Below, one piece after another: positions 26,878 through 37,121 of a stretch of 64,000 bases of DNA (position 1 is its first letter; every line of letters starts with the position of its first letter). Position numbers and translations under genes: made by a program. The DNA is from Maritimibacter sp. REDSEA-S28_B5. Lineage in GTDB: Bacteria; Pseudomonadota; Alphaproteobacteria; Rhodobacterales; Rhodobacteraceae. The DNA lies in assembly GCA_001626765.1 (NCBI GenBank), contig LUOO01000023.1:1-64000 (forward strand). Reading direction: 5' to 3'. Under the pieces are notes generated by a model that had not been told where the DNA came from, ran no database searches, and was given only the letters and a program-made list of their open reading frames with translations.

Positions 26878-28485
26878 ATGAACGACATCACCCTTCACAT
26901 GCGCGGACCGTTTCGTGTCACGCGGGACGGCACGGACGTGACCGGGCTGTCGCGGCGCGCTCAGGGGATGCTTGCGTTTCTGGCCGATCAGTCGGGCCAT
27001 CGGGCCGAGCGCGGGCGGCTCGCGGATCTCCTGTGGTCGGACCGGGGAGCTGAACAGGGCCGCGCGTCGCTGAGGCAGGAACTGTCGGTGCTCAAGAAAC
27101 ATCTGCCGGGCACGGTCGAGGCCAATCGCCAGACGGTCTGGCTCACGGGCGTGGACGTCGACACCAGCGGGACTGGCGACGCGATGGAGGGTTTCGACCT
27201 GCCGTCGGAGGATTTCGAGGACTGGCTGCGCGGCGTGAGGATGCGCGCCGAGACGACGGTCGTGGCCGAACCCCGACCCGAACGGGCGAAACTCAGGGAA
27301 AAACCGAGCCTTGCCGTGATGCCCTTGGACGATCTGACCGAAGCGGGCGACATGTTCGCGGACGGCATCGTCGAGGAAATCACCGGCGTTCTGTCGCGCG
27401 TGCAGGCGTTTCATGTCATCGCGCGGCAGTCTGCCTTTGCGCTCCGGGGGCAGGCGCTCCCCCTGCCCGAGATCGCCGCGCGGCTCGGAGCGCAATACCT
27501 TGTCGAAGGCTCGCTTCGTCGGTCGGGGGACCGGGTGCGCATTTCGGTCCAGCTCGTGAACGGCGAGGACGGTCGCGCGGTCTGGTCGGCGCGCTTTGAC
27601 GACCGGCTCGACGATCTGTTCGACCTTCAGGACCGGATCGCGCGTCAGGTGGCGGGGCAGTTGTCGCCCTCGCTCCGACAGGCCGAAATCGCGCGGGCCG
27701 AAGCGCTGCCCGAGGGCGACCGGAACGCCTATGCGCTGACCTTGTCCGCCCTGCCCCATATCTGGGCGCATCGGCAGGAGGAAAACGACCGCGCCATCGC
27801 GATCCTCGACCAGGCACTGGCGCAGTCGCCGGGATACGTGCCCGCGATGGCCTACAAGGCATGGTGCCACGGGCATCGCCGGGCCTATTTCTGGACCGAC
27901 GATCCCGAGGCGGACCTGGCCACGGTTCACGCGCTTCATGCCCGCGCAGCGCCGCTCGCGCAGGACGATCCCAACGCGCTGGTCGCGCTTGCCGCCGCGC
28001 TGTCGCTCGCCACGGCCGAGTTCGAGACGGCCGAGGCCTATGTCACCCGTGCGCTCACGCTCGATCCCAACAACGCTTGGGGCTGGATGCGGAGGGGCTG
28101 GAACCTGATCTATCTGCAACGACCACACGAGGCGCTCGACGCGTTTGACGTGGCCGAGGACCTGTCGCCGCTCGATCCGTTCCAATTCAACATCTGCTTC
28201 GGGCAATCCGCCGCCCTGCGCGGGCTCAAGCGGTATGACGAGGCGGTGCGCCTTATCGAGCGGGGGCTGCAGGCCGGGCCGGGAGTGGTCTGGGCCTACC
28301 GGATGCTGTTTGGCACCTATGCGGTGATGGGCGAGACGGAAAAGGCGCGCGAGGCGGCGCGGCTTTGGCGCAAGCACAATCCACAACTGAAGCCCCAGAT
28401 GATCGCGCGGCTCTTGCCGATGTGGAGCCACGATCAGGACTATATCGACCTGCTGCACGAGGAACTGATGCGCGACGGCGTCTAG
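26878..28485 (+). CDS. Winged-helix (OmpR/SARP-type) N-terminus fused to TPR regulator
   Basis: 535 residues. The first ~100 (LHMRGPFRVTRDGTDVTGLSR, LADLLWSDRGAEQGRASLRQELSVLKK) form an OmpR/SARP-like DNA-binding domain. Next is a region like that in adenylate-cyclase-type TPR proteins (KPSLAVMPLDDL, FADGIVEEITGVLSR, YLVEGSLRRSGDRVRIS), then tetratricopeptide repeats to the end (for example ALTLDPNNAWGWMRRGW). No cyclase catalytic domain is present. It is probably a signal-responsive transcription factor. It sits between members B and C of the small lipoprotein family, which makes these candidate targets. Confidence 0.82.
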   Translation: MNDITLHMRGPFRVTRDGTDVTGLSRRAQGMLAFLADQSGHRAERGRLADLLWSDRGAEQGRASLRQELSVLKKHLPGTVEANRQTVWLTGVDVDTSGTGDAMEGFDLPSEDFEDWLRGVRMRAETTVVAEPRPERAKLREKPSLAVMPLDDLTEAGDMFADGIVEEITGVLSRVQAFHVIARQSAFALRGQALPLPEIAARLGAQYLVEGSLRRSGDRVRISVQLVNGEDGRAVWSARFDDRLDDLFDLQDRIARQVAGQLSPSLRQAEIARAEALPEGDRNAYALTLSALPHIWAHRQEENDRAIAILDQALAQSPGYVPAMAYKAWCHGHRRAYFWTDDPEADLATVHALHARAAPLAQDDPNALVALAAALSLATAEFETAEAYVTRALTLDPNNAWGWMRRGWNLIYLQRPHEALDAFDVAEDLSPLDPFQFNICFGQSAALRGLKRYDEAVRLIERGLQAGPGVVWAYRMLFGTYAVMGETEKAREAARLWRKHNPQLKPQMIARLLPMWSHDQDYIDLLHEELMRDGV

Positions 28486-28536
28486 CCCCTTGCCCCCGCG
28501 CGCCGAGGGGCTAACCTGATCGCAAAGGAGACCCGC

Positions 28537-28830
28537 ATGAAAGCCCTGTTTGCCGTTATCCCCTTCGTCGCCCTTGCCGCCTGCGAGACGCAGGTGACTT
28601 CGACCATTCGCCAGACCGGAGAAACGGTGGTCTATGCCGGGAAATCCTATGACGTCTACGTCGAGCGCTTCCACGATCCGTCTGCGGCGCTCTACGGCAC
28701 CACTGTCCATGAGCGGCGACAGATGTGGGTGGACAGCCGCTATCTGTGGTGCGAGCCAACCTGCGCCGCGGCGATTGCCGCGTGGCGGGGATACGAGGCG
28801 GCTCCAGACATGACGCATCCCGCGCTCTGA
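28537..28830 (+). CDS. Small lipoprotein, CxxxC family member C
   Basis: 97 residues; signal peptide with lipobox-like LAAC. It shares VVYAGKSYDVYVERF-type sequence with member A (MSYGGESYSTFIAHD) and the C-terminal VDSRYLWCEPTCAAAIAAW motif with both A and B. AAGGAGA precedes the ATG. It lies 51 bases after the TPR regulator and could share its transcript. No function is known. Confidence 0.72.
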   Translation: MKALFAVIPFVALAACETQVTSTIRQTGETVVYAGKSYDVYVERFHDPSAALYGTTVHERRQMWVDSRYLWCEPTCAAAIAAWRGYEAAPDMTHPAL

Positions 28831-28897
28831 CGCCCCGCCCTCTGACGCACGGCGCGACGCCCCTTTTCCGGTGCGCCAAAGCCGCGTATAGGGCGAC

Positions 28898-30280
28898 ATG
28901 GCCTACGATCCGATCAACCCTCCCGACCTTCGCCCCGACCTCGCGCGTGCTGTGGTGCGTGAGGACGCGCGCCCCGGCCAACCGAAGATCGGCATGGTAT
29001 CCTTGGGCTGCCCCAAGGCGCTGGTGGACAGCGAACGGATCCTGACACGGCTACGCGCCGAGGGATACGCCATCTCGCCAGACTATTCCGGCGCGGATGC
29101 GGTCATCGTGAACACCTGCGGGTTTCTCGACTCGGCCAAGGCCGAGAGCCTCGACGCCATCGGCGAGGCTCTGAACGAGAACGGGCGGGTCATTGTGACC
29201 GGCTGTCTGGGCGCGGAGCCCGAATATATCACCGGCGCGCACCCTTCCGTGCTCGCCGTTACCGGCCCGCATCAATACGAGCAGGTGCTGGATGCCGTGC
29301 ACAAGGCCGTGCCGCCGAACCCCGATCCGTTCATCGACCTTCTGCCCGCGCGGGGCGTGAGCCTGACGCCGCGGCATTACAGCTATCTCAAGATTTCCGA
29401 GGGCTGCAATCACGCCTGCAAGTTCTGCATCATCCCGGACATGCGCGGCAAACTCCAGTCGCGCCCGGCCCATGCGATCGTGCGGGAGGCCGAGAAACTG
29501 GTCGAGGCGGGGGTCAAGGAACTGCTCGTCATCTCGCAGGACACGAGCGCCTATGGCCTAGATCTGCGATATGCCGAAGAGCGCGGGCATCGGGCGCATA
29601 TCACCGATCTGGCGCGTGATCTGGGGAGCCTCGGGGCGTGGACGCGCTTGCACTATGTCTACCCCTACCCCCATGTGCGCGAGCTTATTCCGCTGATGGC
29701 CGAGGGGCTGGTCTTGCCTTATCTCGACATTCCGTTCCAACACGCCGATCCGGGCGTGCTGCGCCGCATGGCCCGTCCTGCCGCCGCCGCCAGGACGCTG
29801 GACGAGATTGCCGCGTGGCGGTCGGTGTGCCCAGACATCACCCTGCGCTCGACCTTCATCGTGGGCTATCCCGGCGAGACGGAGGAGGAGTTTCAGGTCC
29901 TGCTCGACTGGCTCGACGAGGCGCAGCTCGACCGGGTCGGATGTTTCCGCTACGAAAACGTGGAAGGCGCGCGGTCCAACGCGCTGCCCGACCATGTGCC
30001 CGACGAGGTCAAGGACGAGCGCTGGCATCGCTTTATGGAAAAAGCGCAGGCGATTTCCGAGGCGAAACTGGCCGCGAAGGTTGGAAACGTGATGCAGGTC
30101 CTCGTGGACGAGGTGGATGACGAGGCCGCCACCTGCCGCACCACGGCGGATGCGCCCGAGATCGACGGCAACCTCTTCATCGACGAGGGGTTCGAGACCC
30201 TCTCTCCAGGCGACATGGTCACAGTCGAGGTGGACGAGGCCAGCGAGTATGACCTCTGGGGCAAGATCGTCCAAACCTGA
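28898..30280 (+). CDS. rimO: Ribosomal protein S12 methylthiotransferase
   Basis: 460 residues. The N-terminal UPF0004 domain ([28 protein letters not shown]) binds the auxiliary Fe-S cluster. The radical-SAM domain has CNHACKFC (CxxxCxxC) near residue 170, and the C-terminus is a TRAM domain (VLVDEVDDE). It adds a methylthio group to an aspartate of S12 (Asp89 in E. coli). The [12 protein letters not shown] start distinguishes RimO from the tRNA enzyme MiaB. No strong Shine-Dalgarno is seen. Confidence 0.96.
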   Translation: MAYDPINPPDLRPDLARAVVREDARPGQPKIGMVSLGCPKALVDSERILTRLRAEGYAISPDYSGADAVIVNTCGFLDSAKAESLDAIGEALNENGRVIVTGCLGAEPEYITGAHPSVLAVTGPHQYEQVLDAVHKAVPPNPDPFIDLLPARGVSLTPRHYSYLKISEGCNHACKFCIIPDMRGKLQSRPAHAIVREAEKLVEAGVKELLVISQDTSAYGLDLRYAEERGHRAHITDLARDLGSLGAWTRLHYVYPYPHVRELIPLMAEGLVLPYLDIPFQHADPGVLRRMARPAAAARTLDEIAAWRSVCPDITLRSTFIVGYPGETEEEFQVLLDWLDEAQLDRVGCFRYENVEGARSNALPDHVPDEVKDERWHRFMEKAQAISEAKLAAKVGNVMQVLVDEVDDEAATCRTTADAPEIDGNLFIDEGFETLSPGDMVTVEVDEASEYDLWGKIVQT

Positions 30281-30341
30281 GGCACGACGGCGCGCAGCAC
30301 CCTGCCACGTTCTTGCCCGAATCTGGGACTAGCTTCGTCCC

Positions 30342-30998
30342 ATGGTCGCTGCCCTCACCACACACCGGATAAGCTACACGCCCGTTCCCGGCGCCGCTTC
30401 GACGGCCGTGAAACGCGCGCTCATGGCGCTCGACGGCACGGTCCCGGACAAGGTCGCGCGTGACATCGCCGCGGATGCGAACCGGGTGCATGTGCTCTAT
30501 CCCACCCGCAAGTTCCGCAAGGCGCGGCTCGCGGCACATGAAGGCTGGTTCAACTTCACCGTCGTGCGCGATCCCGTCGCGCGGCTCCTGTCGGTCTATG
30601 GCGAGGCGCTTGCCTCCGGCGATCTGGCGCGGGCCGAGCATCGCCGTCGCGGCTGGGCCCCGCTTCCCGCCACGCCGGACCCGGACGATTTCTTTGAAAA
30701 CTTCTCCGCCTACCGGGCCGCATCGGTCACGGTGAAGTCGCGCAGCGTTCCGCAGGTCGCCTTTACCGGCGAGGACCTATCGCTTTATTCCCGCATCTAC
30801 CGCGCCGAAACCCTCGACGCGGCGCGGCGCGATCTGTCCAGGCGGACGGGAAAAATCGTCGCCTTCCCGACCAGCCCCGAGGCCCGAGCGCGGCTTGCCC
30901 TGCGCGACCTTGGCCCTCGCGCACAATCCGCTGTTCTGGCCGAAGTCGCCCCGGACCGGGCGCTTTACGACAACGTGCTGCGGCTATCTGTCGCCTGA
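30342..30998 (+). CDS. Sulfotransferase family 2-like protein
   Basis: 218 residues. TPVPGAASTAVKRAL near the N-terminus is in the place of a 5'-phosphosulfate loop and FTVVRDPVARLLSVY resembles the 3'-phosphate-binding motif of carbohydrate sulfotransferases. The loop lacks the usual Lys before the small residues (compare PKCACST at 7042-7860), so activity is uncertain. The gene stands alone between rimO and the convergent sdaA. Confidence 0.68.
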   Translation: MVAALTTHRISYTPVPGAASTAVKRALMALDGTVPDKVARDIAADANRVHVLYPTRKFRKARLAAHEGWFNFTVVRDPVARLLSVYGEALASGDLARAEHRRRGWAPLPATPDPDDFFENFSAYRAASVTVKSRSVPQVAFTGEDLSLYSRIYRAETLDAARRDLSRRTGKIVAFPTSPEARARLALRDLGPRAQSAVLAEVAPDRALYDNVLRLSVA

Positions 30999-31062
30999 CC
31001 ATGCCAGCGCCGCGACCTCGGCGGTGCAGAGCGTCAAACGCGCCTGGTCGAACGCGAAGCGC

Positions 31063-32460
31063 CTAACATTCCGGCAGGTTCACCGCGATCCCCGCCTGGC
31101 TCGTTTCCTTGTAACGCGCATCCATGTCATGCCCGGTCTGGAGCATCACGCGGATGCAGTTGTCGAGCGGCATGAAATGTTCGCCGTTGTCACGCAGCGC
31201 GAGCGAGGCTGCCGAGACCGCCTTGATCGCCCCCATGGCATTCCTCTCGATACACGGCACCTGCACCAGCCCCTTGGCCGGGTCGCAGGTCATGCCGAGG
31301 TGATGTTCGAGCGCGATTTCCGCCGCGTTCTCGATCTGCGCATTGGTGCCGCCCAAGGCCGCACAAAGCCCGGCGGCCGCCATCGCCGAGGCCGATCCGA
31401 CCTCGCCCTGACAGCCCACTTCGGCACCCGAGATCGAAGCATTGGCCTTGATGATACCGCCCACAGCAGCGGCGGTCAGGATGAAGTCGCGTCTCTGCTC
31501 GACGGTGGTTTCCGGGAAATGGTCGACGAGATAGCGCAGGACGGCAGGCACCGTCCCCGCCGCGCCATTGGTCGGCGCGGTCACGACACGGCCCCCGGCG
31601 GCGTTTTCCTCGTTCACCGACATGGCATAGGCCGACAGCCAGTCGTTCACCACATGGGGGGCGTTGCGGTTCGAGAACTTGGTCGCCTGCAACTCGTCGT
31701 GAATTCTCTTCGCGCGGCGTTTGACATTGAGGCCACCGGGCAGGATGCCCTCCTGCGAAAAGCCCCGGTCAATACAGGACATCATCGCCCCTTCCAGCGC
31801 GTCGAGGCCCGCGTCGAGGTCGTCATGTCCGGCGGCAGTCTCGTTGGCGCGCTTCATCTGGGCGATAGTGAGGCCAGAGCGTTTGCCCATGGCGAGCATC
31901 TCCTCTGCGCTGCCGAAGGGGTAGGGATAGCCCAGCGTGCGCTTTTCGTCGCCAAGGCTCGTGGCATCACGCGTCATCTCGCGTTCGGTCTGCACGAAGC
32001 CACCGCCGACCGAATAATAGGTCTCGGTCATGAAGGGGTTTCCGTGGATATCGAAGGCGCGAAAGGTCATCGCGTTGGCATGCAGCGGCAGCGGCTTGCC
32101 GAAGTCGAAGATCACGTCGCTCGCGGGATCAAAGGCGATGGGATGCAGACCTTCGGGCGTCAAGCGCTTGGTCTTGGCCAGTTCTGCGATCAGTGTCTCG
32201 GCGGCATCGGGGTCAAGCCCCTGCGGCGTCTGGCCTAGAAGCCCGAGGATCGTCGCCCGGTCGGTCGCATGTCCCTTGCCGGTCCAGGCGAGCGAGCCGT
32301 GCAGCGTTACGTTGAGCGACGCGAGTTCGCCCGCACCGGGGATACGCTCTTCGCTGCGCAGCGCCTCGAGAAACCGCGCTGCGGCGACCATCGGCCCCAT
32401 GGTATGGGAGGACGACGGCCCGACGCCGCGTTTGAAGATGTCGAAAACGGAAATGAACAT
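31063..32460 (-). CDS. sdaA: L-serine ammonia-lyase, iron-sulfur dependent
   Basis: 465 residues, single-chain type: an N-terminal beta domain ([21 protein letters not shown]) and C-terminal alpha domain. The three cysteines expected to bind the 4Fe-4S cluster are in [16 protein letters not shown] and [10 protein letters not shown]. It deaminates serine to pyruvate. The ATG at 32460 is chosen because conserved sequence starts there ([10 protein letters not shown]), although the frame stays open further upstream. It is convergent with the sulfotransferase-like gene and downstream of carB on the same strand. Confidence 0.95.
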   Translation of the reverse strand: MFISVFDIFKRGVGPSSSHTMGPMVAAARFLEALRSEERIPGAGELASLNVTLHGSLAWTGKGHATDRATILGLLGQTPQGLDPDAAETLIAELAKTKRLTPEGLHPIAFDPASDVIFDFGKPLPLHANAMTFRAFDIHGNPFMTETYYSVGGGFVQTEREMTRDATSLGDEKRTLGYPYPFGSAEEMLAMGKRSGLTIAQMKRANETAAGHDDLDAGLDALEGAMMSCIDRGFSQEGILPGGLNVKRRAKRIHDELQATKFSNRNAPHVVNDWLSAYAMSVNEENAAGGRVVTAPTNGAAGTVPAVLRYLVDHFPETTVEQRRDFILTAAAVGGIIKANASISGAEVGCQGEVGSASAMAAAGLCAALGGTNAQIENAAEIALEHHLGMTCDPAKGLVQVPCIERNAMGAIKAVSAASLALRDNGEHFMPLDNCIRVMLQTGHDMDARYKETSQAGIAVNLPEC

Positions 32461-32597
32461 GTGAGGGACCCCTGTGCGCTTGGGGTCAAGGTAGTCGGTC
32501 TGAGGCGGCAGAACAGCGCGAAGGCGACATGTCCCTTGGGCGCGGCGACATATGCGGGTGTTTGCACGCGGAACGCTCGGCATGTTCCGGGCAGGGC

Positions 32598-32624
32598 GTA
32601 GGACGGGGTTGACCCCCGTCCTAC
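32598..32624. repeat. Perfect 11-bp-stem hairpin between carB and sdaA
   Basis: GTAGGACGGGG (32598-32608), loop TTGAC, CCCCGTCCTAC (32614-32624). It lies 9 bases beyond the carB stop. There is no T tract on either side, so it looks more like a REP-type element than a classic terminator. GTAGGnnGGG-type hairpins are familiar in Rhodobacteraceae intergenic DNA. Confidence 0.75.
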
Positions 32625-32632
32625 CTTCGCGA

Positions 32633-35600
32633 TCACGCCTCCTGCAGCGCGCGCACCTCGAGCTCGCCCTCGTTCCGCGCCGCCATCGCCTGCGCCGCCG
32701 CATGGGCCGCCGCTGCGGTGGTGAAATAGGGAATCTTGTCCATCAGCGCGACGTTGCGAAGCGATCGGCTGTCCTCGACCGCCTGCGCGCCCTCGGTGGT
32801 GTTCATCACCAGATGGATCAGACCGTCCTTGAGCACGTCGACGATGGTGCGCCCGCCTTCGTAGGCCTTGCGCACCAGATCGCTCTCGACCCCGTTTTCC
32901 GACAGGAATTTCGCGGTGCCGGAGGTCGCCATGATCGTAAACCCGAGATCGCGCAGGATTTTCGCTGTCTCCACCATCTCGGGCGTCTTGTCGTCGTCCT
33001 TGATCGAAAAGAACACGACGCCCTCGGTCGGCAGGATCGTCCCCGCGCCCATCTGCGCCTTGAGGAAGGCGCGGGCAAAGCTCGCGTCCGATCCCATGAC
33101 CTCGCCGGTCGAGCGCATTTCCGGGCCAAGCAGCGTGTCGACACCCGGGAAGCGGGCGAAGGGCAGCACGGCCTCTTTCACCGCGAAACGGTCGATGAGT
33201 GGGTCCACCAGCGTGAAGTCCGACAGCTTCGCGCCCGCCATGACCTGTGCGGCGATCGAGGCGATGGGCGAGCCCACGGCCTTGGCCACGAAGGGGACGG
33301 TGCGCGAGGCGCGGGGGTTCACCTCGATCAGGTAGATCTCGTCGTCCTTGACCGCATATTGCACGTTCATGAGGCCCACGACGCCCAGCTCCAGCGCAAG
33401 CGCGACGGACTGGCGTTTCAGCTCGTCGATGATCTCGGACGACAGCGAATAGGGCGGGAGCGAACAGGCGCTGTCGCCCGAGTGCACGCCGGCCTCTTCG
33501 ATATGCTCCATGATGCCCGCGACATGCACGATTTCGCCGTCGCAAAGCGCGTCCACGTCCACCTCGGTCGCCCCCGAAAGGTAGCTGTCGAGCAGCACGG
33601 GGCTGTCCCCCGACACGACCACCGCGTCGCGGATGTAGCGCTTCAGCCCGTCCATATCGCGTACGATCTCCATGGCGCGGCCACCCAGCACGTAGGACGG
33701 GCGGATGACCAGCGGGAAGCCGATACCCTCGGCAATTTCAAGCGCCTCGGCGTCGGAATGGGCGATGCCGTTGTTGGGCTGCTTGAGGCCAAGACGGTTC
33801 ACGAGGTCCTGGAACCGCTCGCGGTCCTCGGCGAGGTCGATGGCGTCGGGCGTGGTGCCCAGGATCGGGATACCGGCCTCTTCCAGATCGTTGGCGAGCT
33901 TCAGCGGCGTCTGGCCGCCGAACTGAACGATGACGCCGTGGAGCGTGCCGCGGGACTGTTCCACGCGCAGGATTTCCATGACGTGCTCAAAGGTCAGCGG
34001 CTCGAAATAGAGGCGATCCGATGTGTCGTAGTCGGTCGACACGGTCTCGGGGTTGCAGTTGACCATGATCGTCTCATACCCGGCCTCGGTCAGCGAGAAA
34101 CAGGCGTGACAGCAGCAATAGTCGAACTCGATCCCCTGCCCGATCCGGTTCGGACCGCCGCCAAGGATGACGACCTTTTTCCGGTCCGAAGGACGCGCTT
34201 CACATTCCACTTCGCCCATCATCGGCTCTTCATAGGTCGAATACATGTAAGGCGTCTGGGCCTCGAACTCGGCGGCGCAAGTGTCGATGCGTTTGAACAC
34301 GGCGGTGACGCCAAGGTTCAGACGGGCGCGGCGCACGTTGGCCTCGTCCCGCCCCGTGAGTTTCGCCAGACGCGCGTCGGAGAAGCCCATCATCTTGAGC
34401 TTGCGCAGACCGTCCTCGGTCACGGGGAGGCCGTTTTTCTTCACGTCCGCTTCCGCCTCGACGATCTCGCGGATCCGGGCGAGGAACCAGGGGTCAAAGG
34501 CGGTCGCGTCGAAGATCTCGTCGTTGGTCAGCCCCTCGCGCATGGCCTGGGCCACGGTGCGCAGCCGGTCCGGGGTCTTGAGGCTGAGGGCACGGATCAC
34601 GGCGGCCTTGTCCGGCGCGCCCTCGATTTCGACCTCGTCAAAGCCGGTGAGGCCGGTTTCCATCGAGGCCAGCGCCTTTTGCATCGACTCGTGAATCGTG
34701 CGGCCAATCGACATGACCTCGCCCACCGACTTCATCGCGGTGGTCAGCTCGGGTTTGGAGCCGGGGAATTTCTCGAAGGCAAAGCGCGGGATCTTGGTCA
34801 CGACATAGTCGATGGTCGGCTCGAAGGAGGCGGGCGTGACCTTGGTGATGTCGTTGTCCAATTCGTCGAGCGTATAGCCCACGGCCAGTTTCGCGGCGAT
34901 CTTGGCAATCGGGAACCCCGTGGCTTTCGACGCGAGCGCGGACGAACGCGACACGCGCGGGTTCATCTCGATGACGACCATGCGCCCGTCGACCGGGTTC
35001 ACCGCCCACTGCACGTTCGAGCCGCCGGTCTCCACCCCGATCTCACGCAGCACGTTGATCGAATGGGTGCGCATGATCTGGTATTCTTTGTCGGTCAGCG
35101 TGAGCGCGGGGGCCACGGTGATCGAGTCGCCGGTGTGAACGCCCATCGGGTCGACGTTTTCGATGGCGCAGACGATGATCGCGTTGTCCGCCTTGTCGCG
35201 GACCACCTCCATCTCGTATTCCTTCCAGCCCAAGAGGCTTTCGTCCACGAGGATCTGGTTCACCGGCGAGGCATCCATGCCGGAGCGGCAGTAGTAGATG
35301 TATTCCTCGCGGTTGTAGGCCACGCCGCCGCCCGTGCCGCCAAGGGTAAAGGCGGGGCGGATGATCGCGGGGAGGCCGATGTCTTCGAGCGTTTCGAGTG
35401 CGATCTGCACGCCCGCCTCGAGGTCGGCCTTGCCGTCGGCTTTCTTCGGCGCGGTGACGATGGTGGCGCGGGGGTTCTCGATCCCCAGACGATCCATCGC
35501 CTCGCGGAACAGCTTGCGGTCCTCGGCCATTTCGATGGCCTCGCGCTTGGCGCCAATCAGCTCGACGCCGTGTTCGTCCAGCACACCCATGTCGGCCAGT

Positions 35601-35872
35601 GCCAGCGCGGTGTTCAGGCCGGTCTGCCCGCCCATCGTAGGCAGGAGCGCGTCGGGCTTTTCCTTGGCGATGATCTTGGCAACCATCTCGGGCGTGATCG
35701 GCTCGATATAGGTGGCGTCGGCCATGTCCGGGTCGGTCATGATCGTCGCAGGGTTCGAGTTCACGAGGATTACGCGGTAGCCTTCTTCGCGCAGCGCCTT
35801 GCAGGCCTGTGCCCCGGAGTAGTCGAATTCGCAGGCCTGTCCGATGACGATGGGACCGGCTCCGGTGATCAT
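32633..35872 (-). CDS. carB: Carbamoyl-phosphate synthase large subunit, native start codon missing
   Basis: From [20 protein letters not shown] at 35872 the frame runs 1079 residues with both ATP-grasp halves (first [10 protein letters not shown]; second beginning [19 protein letters not shown]) and the C-terminal MGS-like regulatory domain. The codons just upstream (35873-35899) encode PKRTDIKSI, the conserved CarB N-terminus, but where ATG is expected (35900-35902) the codon is CCT, and no start exists before an in-frame TGA. Translation could only begin at the internal ATG 35872, which has no ribosome-binding site. Sequence upstream belongs to a membrane-protein gene that runs into carB in another frame. 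The gene makes carbamoyl phosphate for pyrimidines and arginine. Confidence 0.9.
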   Translation of the reverse strand: MITGAGPIVIGQACEFDYSGAQACKALREEGYRVILVNSNPATIMTDPDMADATYIEPITPEMVAKIIAKEKPDALLPTMGGQTGLNTALALADMGVLDEHGVELIGAKREAIEMAEDRKLFREAMDRLGIENPRATIVTAPKKADGKADLEAGVQIALETLEDIGLPAIIRPAFTLGGTGGGVAYNREEYIYYCRSGMDASPVNQILVDESLLGWKEYEMEVVRDKADNAIIVCAIENVDPMGVHTGDSITVAPALTLTDKEYQIMRTHSINVLREIGVETGGSNVQWAVNPVDGRMVVIEMNPRVSRSSALASKATGFPIAKIAAKLAVGYTLDELDNDITKVTPASFEPTIDYVVTKIPRFAFEKFPGSKPELTTAMKSVGEVMSIGRTIHESMQKALASMETGLTGFDEVEIEGAPDKAAVIRALSLKTPDRLRTVAQAMREGLTNDEIFDATAFDPWFLARIREIVEAEADVKKNGLPVTEDGLRKLKMMGFSDARLAKLTGRDEANVRRARLNLGVTAVFKRIDTCAAEFEAQTPYMYSTYEEPMMGEVECEARPSDRKKVVILGGGPNRIGQGIEFDYCCCHACFSLTEAGYETIMVNCNPETVSTDYDTSDRLYFEPLTFEHVMEILRVEQSRGTLHGVIVQFGGQTPLKLANDLEEAGIPILGTTPDAIDLAEDRERFQDLVNRLGLKQPNNGIAHSDAEALEIAEGIGFPLVIRPSYVLGGRAMEIVRDMDGLKRYIRDAVVVSGDSPVLLDSYLSGATEVDVDALCDGEIVHVAGIMEHIEEAGVHSGDSACSLPPYSLSSEIIDELKRQSVALALELGVVGLMNVQYAVKDDEIYLIEVNPRASRTVPFVAKAVGSPIASIAAQVMAGAKLSDFTLVDPLIDRFAVKEAVLPFARFPGVDTLLGPEMRSTGEVMGSDASFARAFLKAQMGAGTILPTEGVVFFSIKDDDKTPEMVETAKILRDLGFTIMATSGTAKFLSENGVESDLVRKAYEGGRTIVDVLKDGLIHLVMNTTEGAQAVEDSRSLRNVALMDKIPYFTTAAAAHAAAQAMAARNEGELEVRALQEA

Positions 35873-35900
35873 GATGGACTTGATATCGGTTCTTTTCGGA

Positions 35901-37121
35901 GGCCACGAGAAAAAAAAGCCCCGTGACAGCGGCGAAGCTCAGACCCACCTGCGCAAAACCGGCGTAGTCCAGCGGGGCGAGCAGGAGAAAGAGCGGCATG
36001 GAATAGACGACGCCTACGGCGAGGAGTGCGAGCGTGGCCGGGCGCCGCTCGAGTATCTCGAAAAGCGCGGGGAGGAGTGCGAGCGGCAGCGCCATGTAGT
36101 GCATCCAGCCCAGCGGGTTGGTTACGAGGGTGGCGAGGAGCAGGAGGTAGAAGCGCATCCAGAGACGCAGGCGCGGCGGCAGGTCGCGGGTCGAGACATG
36201 GGTCACGGCAACGGCCGCGAAGAGCGCCAGACGCACGGTCCAGGCGATCCAGACCGGCTCCATCGGCATGCGGGGGTGGCCGATGACCCAATTTGCCGTT
36301 CCGAGAAGGGTTTCGTGAAGCTGGAACAGCACCAGTTCCAGCGAAACGAGGATGCGCGAGACAAGCGTGCGCGCCTCGATCTGGGCCAGTTTTTCGAGAA
36401 GCTCGGCATGGAGCGGCCATCCGGCGAGCACGACGGACAGCCCGGCGAGCAGCGCCCCGGCGACGGTAAAGGCGGCAAGCGCGCGCCAGCGCCGCTCCAT
36501 CACGAAGAGCACGACCAGAAACGCGGGCGACAGTTTCGCCGCTGCGGCCAGCGCCAGAAGCCCCCCGGCTGGCAGATCGCGGCCCTGGGCGAGCGCCAGC
36601 ACCGAGGCGAGCGTGAGGGCCGAGACGATCACTTGCGGCTGGCCCAGCCAGTAGGTCATGTAGCCCGCCGCAGTCGTGAAGAGCAGGCCGAAGGACAGAA
36701 GCGCCCAGAGGGTCGGGGACAATTCGCGCGGCTCGACCAGTTTCCAGCCGAGCCAGACCATCCAGACCGAGGCCGCCACATTGACGATGAGGCCCGCGTT
36801 GAAAAATTGCACAACGGTGAGGGCGCCCGCAACGGGGGAGAGCAGCACGGCCCAGAGCGGGGGATAGAGGAAGGGTGTGAAGTAGGGTTCGGTCCAGCCC
36901 TCGGCATGGGCCCAGTCCACCCATTGCGAGGGCGGATCGACGAGAAAGGTCGCAGGCCCTTCCTGATAGATCAAGTCAGGCAACCCCACCCACCAGCTTT
37001 GCGCCGCAAAGTAGAGCGCCGTCAGGTCGATCTTCCACTCACCCCAGTTCAGCCACAGGATCACGGCGGCCCAGAGGCTCGCGATGATGAGGGCTGGCAG
37101 CTTTCGCGTCTTGTTCGGCAT
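35901..37121 (-). CDS. GT87-like (DUF2029) polytopic membrane glycosyltransferase, 3' end fused into carB
   Basis: About 407 residues of a multi-spanning membrane protein (first segment [64 protein letters not shown]), typical of GT87/DUF2029 mannosyltransferase-like proteins that use polyprenyl-linked sugars. It has no stop codon of its own. After GLFFLVAS the frame continues through the first ~850 bases of carB (out of its frame) to a stop at 35043, adding a basic, low-quality tail. The real gene probably ended just after this point and its end was lost. Its start overlaps the cyclopropane synthase gene by 83 bases. Confidence 0.75.

Noticed and set aside
32598-32624. Hairpin after carB as a rho-independent terminator
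   Set aside because: The stem is perfect, but no T tract follows on either strand, so it is listed as a repeat hairpin.
35043-35900. Basic tail of the membrane protein running through carB, as a real overlapping domain
   Set aside because: It is out-of-frame carB sequence, very Arg/His/Gly-rich, with no fold; the open frame results from the abnormal junction.
35909-35917. A homopolymer sequencing error in the run of eight A as the cause of the carB start problem
   Set aside because: A one-base shift would let the membrane protein end at 35869 in an ATGA overlap, but it would not restore a Met before the conserved PKRTDIKSI codons of carB.
32552-35926. A 1124-codon open frame on the plus strand opposite carB
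   Set aside because: It is the mirror of carB codon usage; the translation has no recognisable domain, while carB is conserved throughout.
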